From positions 47,561,691 to 47,625,690 of the forward strand of contig JACMZG010001908.1 of NCBI GenBank assembly GCA_018340805.1: a stretch of DNA of 64,000 nucleotides. Reading direction: 5' to 3'. A program made the translations under genes and the position numbers. Shown here piece after piece: positions 46,080 to 57,222 of the stretch. Position 1 is the stretch's first letter. Every line of letters starts with the position of its first letter. This stretch comes from Microvelia longipes (Eukaryota > Arthropoda > Insecta > Hemiptera > Veliidae). The notes beneath the pieces were generated by a model. That model searched no databases, was not told the origin of the DNA, and saw nothing but the letters and a program-made list of their open reading frames with translations.

Positions 46080-48770
46080 CTTTATTCATACTCTTCTCCT
46101 CCCGAGGCTGGATCGGATCATGGATTACGGAAAAAGGTACCGAAAAATGGCCATATGGGACACTCACATTTTTTTCTTTCCAATACCTTTTATCATCAGC
46201 ACACTACTTAACCCTATCTTTTTAAATTTAGTGCTGAATAACTGGTGATTCTTCGACACTATCCTAAACTGATCGACAAGACTTTTTCTTCATTATTATA
46301 ACAGTCTAAATATGATTGATGGTTTAGACTACTATTTTTTAAGATACGCCTTTTGCCTTCAATGATTCTTTCTCTCCTAAAAGGCTGTAGCACTTTTGTC
46401 GAAGGATATCCATTCTAGATACTTCATCCCCTTATTCTCGTCTTTGAACTTTCCTATGATGGAATTAAGTGTGTTGCTATATAGGGGATGATTCTTATCA
46501 TAGTTTGAAGTATCTAGAAGTCCATCATCTTTCATTAGACCGGTTAGTTTCTCCAAATTGAATGTTAACTAACTCCAAAAAAGAAGCTGTCAGTATCCCC
46601 AGCTACAATATTTATTTCGCAATTTTTGTTCTTGTCTGTACTTCTCGAGCTCGATGTACTGCAGCTGGTACATCCTTAACTTGCTCAAGTCAAGTACAGT
46701 TTGGCCAATGTAGCTGGGCGGCCAAGCAACTTCTCCTTATTCATGAGTACAGCGATTGAGATCTTCGTCTATTTTTGATTGATTTTCGAAAGCCTGGTTT
46801 TGAAGTGTATGTCCACCAACTTCTTACTGGTGTTGGATAATCTCAATTCATCCTATTTTTGAGTTTTTCCACAGACTTTCCATACAAACTGTTGTTAAGC
46901 AGCTTGTAATAGTTTTTCTCCAAGTCTGTGGACACTGCGCTCTTAATGCAGTGTTTTGTCTTATGTAATTTTCGAAAATCTTCGCTTGATTGAACTTTAC
47001 AGCTCTATGGACCCTTGGTGATGACTGCTCCCAGCTTAATATATATTTGTAGCAGCCTCCAGTGCACTACGTAATTGTTTTTTGGGGTAATGCGTCAGTA
47101 ATAATTTCTTTACTTTTACTTCCTGGAGGGTTTAAGTGTCTGCTGCTAAAGGTAGATCATTAAGATAATCCTGAACTTCTTCTGGGATAACTATGTCTAC
47201 CTCCATAGTGTATCCGTTATGAAGGCTTCGAGATCCTGGGTCTTGCATTCTTCCAATACTGATTCTAAACCAGTATGTATCCACTCAAAGTCTTATAGGG
47301 TAATTTTTGGCTAAGGGCCCATCCATACAGATTATTTATATCGATATAAAGTAAATCTGTATTCTCACTGGTGGTGACATGGTGTTTGTTGATGAATGTC
47401 AATCCACCCCTTTATTCCACCTTCCAAAGAAAGTGTACATGTCGTTGTCTGTTAAAAGTTCTATTGGTTCGTTCAACGACATGAGGGCCGATACCCAGCT
47501 CATTCCAGGTATTCCAAAGAAATTCAGGGGCTCCAATCTATTGTGTGATATTGACTTCTTTCTGAATTGTTTGGAAAGAAATCCGCCAATAAAAACACAT
47601 CCAACTTCAAGTAAACTAACATATAGTCTAGAAGGTTCCTTACAGTCGTAATTCTCCACATCTCCTGGGCTTTTCCATATTCTTCATCAGTTATTTTCCT
47701 CCCATTTTGGTGGCATTTCTGTACATTCAACCAGAAACTTGCAAACTGGTTGCATAATTATATGGGAAAATCCCCTTTGACGTTGTTATTCTCCATCTTA
47801 AATTCCGTTCAACGCAAAGGTGTCTCTTTTAAGGATAATACTGCTGATGCAAAGGGATGAGTTTATAAATTGGTACGGAATCTATAACTTTATTGCCGGA
47901 CATTTATCTTCATTTGCTCTCAAGGATAAAAATTTCTCCGATGTTGTGGGAATACATGTTAATTTCCAATCGGTAAAATTTATTTATTCCATATTTCATA
48001 TATGGTGCAAATCGTACCCTCTTAAGTTGTGGGAAAACAACGGGTAGCTCATGTCTGATTTGCCTGCTCAAATTGCATTTACTGCATGCTGCACCTAAAT
48101 ATTTACCGGTAAAATGGTCATGATCACGAACAAGGTGCAGCAAGATCTTCTTGCATAAATGGCAATTTCTTGATGATCTGAATGATTGTTCCTCTTCTCT
48201 CGTGATCATCATCGCTTATTTCCATTTGTCTGTAATATGGCTCCACTATATTTTTATTAATTTCCCTAATTTCAGTCAGGAAATCATATATGCAGTCATC
48301 TCCAACGAAATACTTGTATGTTGTTTCGTTGGTAAAAAGTTGTTACTAACAACATTCCTGCTGATACTGGCATATGTTTTTGGAAGTGGACCTCATCTCT
48401 TGGAAGTAACAGATTCGAAAAATCTGCATTATACTACGTATGGTGGTGTGATAATTTTAGAGAAATCCTTAAACTCTAAATTTTTTATCTGTTGGCATAG
48501 TGTATAATGTTGTGCCGTTTGTACCTTANGTGGACCTCGCTGTTGGAAGTACGACTCAAAATCCGCATATATTAGCGTATGGTGATGTGATCATTTTAGA
48601 GAAATCCTTAAACTCTAAATTTTTATCTGTTGGCATAGTGTAAAAGGTAAAAGGTTGTTCCCGTTTTACTTATCGCAAACTGGTACACATGCTTCTGAAA
48701 TGTTGTCTTCTTTCTGAAGCACATTTAAACAGTTGGGACACCAAGTTTGATTGAATTTTTTATGCGAGTC
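46080..48770 (-). pseudogene. Family B2 (protein-primed) DNA polymerase, Polinton/Maverick type, broken frames
   Basis: Minus-strand fragments in three frames follow the order of this polymerase family. A Cys-rich segment (WCPNCL) lies near 48730. Exonuclease I-type motifs lie near 48550 (YADFESYF) and 48410. A zinc/HNH-like segment, CHLCKKILLHLVRDHDHFTG, lies in the open stretch 47910-48212. ITDEEYGKAQEMW and LKLDVFLLADFF lie near 47560-47710, and ELLTDNDMY near 47430. YIDINNLYGWAL is near 47316-47353, a motif-B-like LLNNSLYGKS near 46880-46918, the catalytic GDTDSF near 46583-46604, and CADDKRYW near 46175-46205. The total span (about 900 codons) fits the family. Many indels and stops make it non-functional as assembled. 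It indicates an inserted virus-like transposon. Confidence 0.85.
48387..48646 (-). repeat. Duplicated exonuclease-motif segment inside the polymerase gene
   Basis: Segments 48387-48511 and 48531-48646 are diverged direct copies (shared tggacct, ttttagagaaatccttaaac and tctgttggcatagtgta). A single N (48529) sits between them. Both read as the exonuclease I region on the minus strand, but only the right copy keeps an intact DFE triad context. Confidence 0.7.
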
Positions 48771-48899
48771 ATTCACATGATTCATTAGTTTGTCAATCCA
48801 TCACAGCTGTGTAGTGATATAAACCAATGCCACTGCCCATTCTTATAATATTGAAAATAATAATGTTGCGGAAAAAAAGCCACCGGAGAAATAAAAGTA

Positions 48900-50160
48900 A
48901 TTAATTTTAAAATTTAAAGATATTACTAATTTATTATTAATTTACCAATTAATTTTATACCAATTATTATAAATTAATTTATTTATTTAATTTAATTATT
49001 ATTTATTTAATTTATTATTATTATTATTTTAATTTATTATTATTTATAAAATTATTTATTATTTATTTATTATTATTTTATAATTTATAATATTTTATTT
49101 ATTATTATTATTTAATATTAATAATTATTTATTATTATTTATTATTATTTTTTTATTTATTTTATTTATTATTAATTAATTTTTAATTAACTTTATATTA
49201 ATAATTATAAATTAATTTTATTATTAATTTATTATTATTATTTAATTTTTAAATTATTATTATTTAATTTATTATTATTTATAAAATTTATTTATTATTT
49301 AATTTATTATTATTTATTATTTATAATTAATTTATTATTATTATTTAATTTATTATTATTATTTAATTTATTATTTATTATTATTATTTTTTAATTATAT
49401 TATTATATTTTATATTAATTTATTTATTATTATTAATTTATTATTTAATTATATTATTATTATTTAATTTATTATTATTATTATTATCATTATTATTATT
49501 TATAAATTATATTTTATTATTTAAATTTATTATTATTTTATTAATTATAATTATTTATTATTATTATTTAATTTATTATTATTTATAAAATTAATTTTAT
49601 TATTTAATTTATTATTATTTTTTTAATTTATTTACTTATTATTATATTAACCAATAACTTTTAATACCAATTAATTATAAAGCCATATTAATTTTAATTT
49701 TCAAAATAATATTACTAATTTTATTATTATATTTACCTTAATTATAATTAATTTATTATTATTTTTTTTAATTTAATTTATTATTTAATTTTATTATTAT
49801 TTATAATTTATAATTTAAATTTATTATTATTTAATTTATTATTATTTTTTTATTTATTTTAATTTTATTATTATATTTACCAATTAATTATAAAACTAAT
49901 TTATTATTTAATTTATTATTATTATTTAAATTATTATTATTTATAAAATTAATTTATTATTATTTTTTTATTTAATTTTTTATTATTATTAATTTACAAT
50001 TATTATAAAATTAAATTTACTAATTTAATTTATTATTATTATTTAATTTATTATTATTTTATAAAATTAATTTATTATTTAATTTATTATTATTTTTTGA
50101 TTTAATTTATTATTATTTATTAAAATAATTTACATGTAATTATTAATCTAAAATTGTAAA
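48900..50160. repeat. ATT/ATTT low-complexity tract, about 1.2 kb
   Basis: Consists almost entirely of tta, attt and ttaattt units with rare other bases. No gene. Confidence 0.95.
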
Positions 50161-50540
50161 AATCGTACTTTTAAAATTAATTGGCTTTTTTTCCGTGCTT
50201 TTTTTTTCACGCTGGATTCATAATAACTGACCCTGGATATTTTCCAGGTTAATTTTCAATAAAAATCATTGTTTCATCTGACTTGTTGATTTATCTTGAT
50301 CACGGTAATAAAATCACTTGATATCCCCCATTAAACATGATCATCCAATTGATATTTCTTACCGATGTATTATGTCCAGCGCCACCTACCGCCAAAAAAC
50401 AGCTACTGCTCACAAGGGCGATATCGCCTACCTTGGGGAATCACTACTGATCTAAATATTTCACATCAAAATAACTTTGATTTTCAATCCAAGTCTTCCA
50501 ATTAGAAACACAATTAATTTTATAATTTATTTTAATTTCA

Positions 50541-51032
50541 TTCGATCAAAATTTGTTTTTCTTTTATATTTTTGTTAGATTTTGAATTTTCGACAATATA
50601 GTTATCAGGAATTTAACTTTTTGATCTATTCAAACTAAAATAAATTTTTTTTTGTAATTTATTATTTTATTAAAAATTTTTTTCTTATTTTTCAAAAATT
50701 TTTCTTAAAATTCTTTATAAAAATATTTTAAAAATCCTCAAAAATTTTTTAAAACTTTATAAAATTTTTTTTGAAATTTTTTATTTTATTTTACCAAAAA
50801 AATTTTTTTTAATTTATTTTATTTTTAAGAAATTTTTGAGGATTTTTCAGAAAATTTTTGGAAATATTTTAACGAAAAAAATTTAAAAAAATTTTGAAAA
50901 TAACAATTTACAAAAAAAAATTTTATTTCCTGTATTGAATACTCGAAAAACTTAAATTCTTGAAGAAGACAATTATCGAAAATCCGAATAACTAACAAGA
51001 AAAAATGAAACCAAAACAACATTTTGATCGAA
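50541..51032. repeat. Large imperfect inverted repeat (fold-back 1)
   Basis: The left end ttcgatcaaaat is mirrored by attttgatcgaa at the right end. Internal matches include tgttag...gaattttcgacaata against its complement, and aaatcctcaaaaattt (50734) against aaatttttgaggattt (50829). The centre is near 50787. Mismatches are common, so it is old. Confidence 0.65.
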
Positions 51033-51242
51033 TCTTCTAATTCAGGATCCAAATATACATTTGCTATAAAAAAAAATTTTTGATAAGATTTTAAAATTTT
51101 TTATTAATTTGTTCACATGAAAAATACAAGAAAAAATACTTATCAAAATGATATATTAGTTCAAATGATAAACAGTTGAAAAACCTGATCTTGTTCAAAA
51201 TGATCCCATCAATATTCGAAGACTACATAATTTCTCTCATCT

Positions 51243-51713
51243 ATGAAATAATTTAGACTATGAAATAATTTAGACTATGAAATAATTTAGACTATGAATA
51301 ATAAAAAAAAAAACAAAAACATTTATTTATGATGTTAAAAGTCTTCGCTGTCACTTCCCACAAAATTTTCAGTTAGTTCCGGATTCAAATTTTCATCGAA
51401 ATGCATGACCAAACGACTGTGTGGATTTATTTCCAAATGTTTGCAAATATAATTGAACGATGAAATTTGCTTTCTAATTAAAAGGTTTTTCAAATCTACT
51501 GACAAAACCATAAGGGTATCATGATCGCGTTGTCTTGTTGTCACCAAATTATTAAGTATTCTTAAAAACTCCAGAGTAGCGTCATATATTATGTTATCAA
51601 GCTTTTAAATATGAAAGAGAATAATATTTTCAAAATTTAAAAATAAATTTAAAATTGTGGAAATTTTTATTTAACATAGTCTAAATTAATTCATAGTCTA
51701 AATTATTTCATAG
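51243..51713. repeat. Inverted repeat of ATGAAATAATTTAGACT units (fold-back 2)
   Basis: Three direct copies of actatgaaataatttag lie on the left (51243-51299). Their reverse complements (catagtctaaatt..) lie on the right (51676-51713), enclosing the small ORF at 51335-51603. Confidence 0.7.
51335..51603 (-). CDS. Small ORF or terminal exon, unknown protein
   Basis: The open frame runs from 51603 to a stop at 51335-51337, giving about 88 residues that end ELTENFVGSDSEDF. There is no ATG near its beginning (the frame holds TTG/GTG only). A pyrimidine-rich stretch ending AAAAG immediately precedes it on the minus strand, so it could be a last exon. The composition is protein-like (INPHSRLVMHFDENLNPE) with an acidic end, but I recognise no domain. 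It sits inside an inverted repeat. It could equally be a chance ORF. Confidence 0.3.
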
Positions 51714-51936
51714 TTGATTAATTTGAAACTAATATGAGATTAAATGATGGATCATACTGTTGATTATTTGAACTATTGTGATTTTGATTATCATCTCTTG
51801 TTTTTTTTATCATGCAAACAAATTAATAATGATAAATTTAAATAATTTCATCAAAAACTTTTTAATAGGAAATTTTTTTATGTACCTGAATAAGTCCAAC
51901 AATTGTTCTCACAATAATTGTGATTGTTAAATGTTA

Positions 51937-54136
51937 TTACAGGGAATTTCATAAATAAATGGTCAAAGGTTTCATAAATAAATGTCAAGTTCATAAATAA
52001 ATGCAAGTTTCATAAATAAATGGTCAGTTTCATAAATAAATGGTCAAGTTTCATAATAAAGGTTTCATAAATAAATGGTCAAGTTTCATAAATAAATGCA
52101 AGTTTCATAAATAAATGGTCAAGTTTCATAAATTGATATTTTACAATTCAAATGTTACAATTTTTAATTATATGATTTTTATTGGATGATACAATATTTT
52201 TCAAAAACCTCTAGAAACAAAAAGAACAAAAACACAAATCGATTTTATTAGTTTATACAAAAATTTTTATATTCAAAAGTAACGAATCATAAGTAAATCA
52301 AGGTTGAATTCTATAAGACCAAGAGCCACAAATAATGAAAATTTAAAGAATAACATAATACAGGTAATCGGAGAAATAGGAATTTTAAATGAATACTATC
52401 GAAATTTTTTGGGAACATGTCAATGCTTTTATAAATAGGCAAGTTGAATAGAAAAATTTCTTTTTTAATTTTTAATTTTATTTTTTAAATAATTTTTGTA
52501 TATAAAATTTTTGTATAAACTAATAAAATTGATTTGTGTTTTGTATCTTTTTGTTTCTAGAGGTTTTTGAAAAATATTGTATCATCCAATAAAAATCATA
52601 TAATTAAAATTGTAACATTTGAATTGTAAAAAATATCAATTTATGAAACTTGACCATTTATTTATGAAACTTGACCATTTATTTATGAAACTTGACATTT
52701 ATTAAACTTGACATTTATTTTTATGATTGACCATTTATTTATGAAACTTGACCATTTATTTATGAAACTTGACCATTTATTTATGAAACCTGACCATTTA
52801 TTTATGAAACTTGACCATTTATTTGAAACTTGACCATTTATTTATGAAACTGACCATTTATTTATGAAACCATTTATTTGATTGAAATTTATTTATGAAA
52901 CTGACCATTTATTTATGAAACTTGACCATTTATTTATGAAACTTGACCATTTATTTATGAATTTATTTGACTTGACATTTATTTATGAAACTTGACCATT
53001 TATTTATGAAAACTTGACCATTTTATTTATGAAACTTGACCATTTATTTATGAAACTTGACCATTTATTATGAAACCTGACCATTTATTTACTTGACCAT
53101 TTATTTATGAAACTTGACCATTTATTTATGATGAAACTTGACCATTTATTTATGAAACCTGACCATTTATTTATGAAACTTGACCATTTATTTATGAAAC
53201 TTGACCATTTATTTATGAAACCTGACCATTTATTTATGAAACTTGACCATTTATTTATGAAAACTGACCATTTATTTATGAAACTTGACCATTTATTTAT
53301 GAAACTTGACCATTTATTTATGAAACTTGACATTTATTTATGAAACTGAAATTGAAACTTGACCATTTATTTATGAAACTTGACCATTTATTTATGAAAC
53401 TGACCATTTATTTATGAAACTTGACCATTTATTTATGAAACTTTTATTCATTATTTATGAAACTGACCATTTATTTATGAAACTTGACCATTTATTTATG
53501 AAACTTGACCATTTATTTTATGAAACTTGACCATTTATTTATGAACTGACCATTTATTTATGAAACTTGACCATTTATTTATGAAACTTGACCATTTATT
53601 ATGAAACTTGACCATTTATTTATGAAACTGACCATTTATTTAATTTTTATTTATGAAACTGACCATTTATTTATGAAACTTGACCATTTATTTTATGAAA
53701 CTTTGACCATTTATTTATGAAACTTGACATGACCATTTATTTAATGAAAATTGACCATTTATTTGAAACTTGATGAAAACTTGACATTTATTTATGAAAC
53801 TTGACATTTATTTATGAAAACTTTTTATTAATGAAACTTGACCATTTATTATGAAACTTGACCATTATTTATGAAATGACCATTGAAACCTGACCATTAT
53901 TTATGAAACTTGACCATTTATTTTATGAAACTTGACCATTTATTCATTTATTTATGAAACTTGACCACCTTATTGATTTTGACCATTTATTTAGAAACTT
54001 GACCATTTATTTATGAAACATGACATTTTTTAATGAAACTTGAACCATTTATTTATGAAATACCTGACCACTTATTTTAAGAAACTGTACATTTATTGAT
54101 GAAACTTGATTATTTACTTAATGAAATTCCCTGTAA
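51937..54136. mobile_element. Fold-back element with arms made of a 21-bp repeat (fold-back 3)
   Basis: Outer ends TTACAGGGAATTTCAT (51937) and ATGAAATTCCCTGTAA (to 54136) are exact reverse complements. From each end a tandem array follows: about 9 degenerate units on the left (to about 52135) and roughly 70 on the right (52640-54115), in opposite orientation. Unit: GACCATTTATTTATGAAACTT. Inside these, a unique 120-150-bp pair (52136-52275 and 52499-52645) is also inverted, around a loop of about 220 bp. This is the architecture of Foldback-type elements. No clear target duplication and no coding sequence were found; the repeat's open frames are artefacts of its 21-bp period. Confidence 0.75.
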
Positions 54137-54750
54137 ATTTTGAAAATGATAGCTGTTTAAATTCTTAAATGATATTTTAAGTCCATTTATATTTCAGTAT
54201 TCCATCATCACTTTGGAAATTTTTGGAGTATTTTATGTTTAATAAGTTTTGGATGAAAAATTAGCATGAAGTGAATCCTAAAAAAACGAATAATAATTTA
54301 AATTCCACAGACTTATGGAATTAATGGCTTCTTCCAGTTGTTTGGTGAGCTCTAATTATATATAGCCTTGCAGTAATAGGGTTTTGTAATCACGAAAGAT
54401 CGCGAAAGTTATTTTATTATATATACTATATAATTAGAGGGATTTTTTTACAGAGAATCTGGATTTACAACTTTTATTTATATGCCTTGGAATCGCCACA
54501 AACTGCTTGTAATTTATTAGGAAGCAAATCTATACCTGTTCTCAATAGAATCTTTATTAATCTGATTTAATTTTGGATTTTTCAAGGAAAGCCATATTTT
54601 TAGTTATATTTAGAAAAATATAATTTTCTTTTCTTTTTTAAAATATTTAAGCAGTGAAAACTTATTGTTTTTTTATTGTTAATCGAGATGATGGGGTTTT
54701 ATAGTGTGGTTGCGTTTAGTTCTTCATATAGCCATAAATAAGACTAAAAA
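54137..54750. other. AT-rich DNA, nothing recognised
   Basis: No gene, RNA or repeat structure stands out in this stretch. Confidence 0.5.
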
Positions 54751-55630
54751 GACTTCAAAATGTTTTATTTTCCTTTTCCAACATATTCTCCACCAAGATT
54801 AATACATTTTGTATGGCGTTCAAACCGAACGATTAACACAATTTATCCACTCATCAGCTGTGATCGGCAACGAATTTTTAATTTTTGGAAAGCAAATACT
54901 AATGGCTCTTCTGGTAATTGAAACCCTTTGACCAACAAATTTAAGTCTTAATCTTAGGAACTTAAAGAAATCGTTTGGGAATCAGACGGACTGTCCGCGG
55001 ATGATCCAATAAACTTCGATGTGCTTTGAGAAGCTAAAAATTCAGTGGTCGTTCGAGCGGTAATTGAACTGGCAAATATCCTGGGTGAATGGAGTATTTT
55101 TGTTTTCTGTTTGTTTTTCGGCTACTGAAAATATTCTGGCAAAACAAAACTGTTTATACCAATGCGCAGTCACCGGTATTTTGATTTAGCAAACGATTGT
55201 AGTGACATGACTGCTTTGCAACAACAGGTTGCCACCATCTTCTTTGCACCACACTACGGCAACGAATAACTTTTGTTGGATTATCTCATTTTGAAACACC
55301 CGCAAACTGAAGATTGACGTTTTTGTGAGTCTCGTAATGAGTAAATCCAAGATTCGTCACCACTCACGAATGCGTGAAAAGACATTTTTCGAGCTTCCTG
55401 GTAAAAACCTGGTTAATGTTTTTTGGCACTGAATTGACACGACCATTTCTGTCCATTGGTTAGCATTGGGGGATCCAAGGGGAAACTAAATTTTCTTACC
55501 CCAATTCTTAATGCAGGATTTTTTGTATTGAGTCTTTGAATGTCCAATTAAAACTCCATATCACGATATGTCTGCCATCTCGATCTCATTATAGTGACGT
55601 AGAACATCAATATTCTTGGTGCACATTTCA
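54750..55630 (-). pseudogene. Decayed mariner transposase (5' truncated)
   Basis: Minus-strand reading gives the catalytic-domain order of a mariner (DD34D) transposase in several frames. A SFPLDPPMLTNGQKW-like segment lies near 55470. SGDESWIYS (second-block Asp context) is near 55345. A QSSV segment is near 55300. FLASQSTSKFIGSSADSP, the decayed partner of the usual HDNA/PYSPDL region, is near 55025. CINLGGEYVGK at the C-terminus is near 54790. The N-terminal helix-turn-helix part is missing. Stops and frameshifts are frequent and no terminal inverted repeats were identified. It is an old, dead copy. Confidence 0.8.
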
Positions 55631-57171
55631 TGGATCATTTGTAATATTTGTAAGAAAAATAAAAAGTATAAAGGAGACTGTAACTTTTGATGGATAAAGT
55701 AAAAAACAATGAGAACAAAATAAACGTTGTTAAAAAAGTTACTCTAGACAGCTCAACCAGAAAACATGGAGATTGCAAGAAAAAAGCAGCAGAATAAAGC
55801 AGAAGAAGAGAAAAACCAAAATTTAAGGATAATGTACAATAAAGAAAGATTATGGGATGCTGGATGGTGTCAAGGAAATAGACATATAAAACCATGTATT
55901 GCTCGATTAAAAGAGCGCCAAGATTTTTTGCTGTGAAAGAATTTTGAATAATATATTTGGAGATTCTGCAGACCAGAAAAATAGAGATGATATTATTAGT
56001 TTATTCAGACTTAAACGATAATATTCTACCGATAATAAGGGAACAGAATATTCCGGAACAATAGCGCATTGGATCACACGGGGTCGAATTTCAAATAAAA
56101 TAGATTTATAAAATGACTCACTACAAGGTATAAACAATTAAAAAGATTGAAATGTCTTACTATTCTTTACATTCTATAATTTTTGTATATTTAATTCTTT
56201 TAATATCAATTTCGTTTCTTAAATAACTTGAATATATTATACCATTGAAAGTTAACCCAAGAATAACAGAACGCAATTAAAGCATCACAATTTTTGATTC
56301 ATATTTTACAAACATACAATCACAATACACGATCTAATGTCGATTATTTAAAATTAAAAATTTTCGAATTATTTTAGTGCGAAGAGATATTTTGCTGTGT
56401 AATAATGGCGTCGATAGTTTAACAATCAAATATTACTTTTGAAATTCAAACTGTTTTTTTGTAAATTTCCCCACAAGCCAAAAAGTAATGATTTAGATAT
56501 TTTTATTTTAAAATTGCCCTTTAAAACATACATAATTTTTTCCTATAACGTTGCTTTTATAAAAAAAAGAAAGAGCAATATATTTTCGAATTATGTCTTT
56601 TGTAAGTAAGGGAGAACAGAAATGTAAAAAATTTCTCTTGTAAATATTTTTTTTTAATGAAAAAACGTTTTGATCAAAATAATGTGTTTGCTTTACCTAT
56701 AATACCGATAGAAAGACGAGTTCAAAGCATGACCTTTGGAAATATTCTAAACTGAAAGGGTAAATATTTATCATAAAACCAATGCAATTAGACAGTAAAC
56801 CATTTTTAAAAACCAAATTTTTGTTTTCAATGAATTTATACAGTAGTTTACACGATTAAATAACAGTACTAAAATTAATAAAGTTTAAAAAGATACGGGA
56901 ATACAAATTTTAAAAGCAAATGATTATGAGAACGATTTTATTTAGATGGAGGCTGGTAGTTTACTCCAAAGTAACAAAAAAAGAACAGATCAGTCAAAAA
57001 AGGTGTTGGCTTCAGATTTTAGGGATGCGAAAATGGAATTTGTTACTTAATTTGGACTGGAAACGCACATTTACAAGTTCGAAAACGAACGACGGCTATT
57101 TTAAATTGTTCTGCAATTGCTCAAAAACAATTTTTTTTAGTTATTGTATAAATCCAGACTCATTTTAAATC

Positions 57172-57222
57172 TTTCCGACCCCAATTTTGGGTCTTGCCAA
57201 CCGTGGTTAGAAACCGCTGGTC
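57172..57222 (-). mobile_element. Possible hAT transposon terminal repeat
   Basis: On the minus strand the sequence starts CAGCGGTTTCTAACCACGG and continues to GGGTCGG. This resembles hAT-superfamily termini (CAGNGGTT..AACC, GGGTC). The partner end and an 8-bp duplication were not found. Confidence 0.4.

Noticed and set aside
53085..53343. Repetitive frames (INKWSSF and MKLDHLF) on both strands
   Set aside because: By-product of the 21-bp array in the fold-back element; length variation among units breaks them elsewhere.
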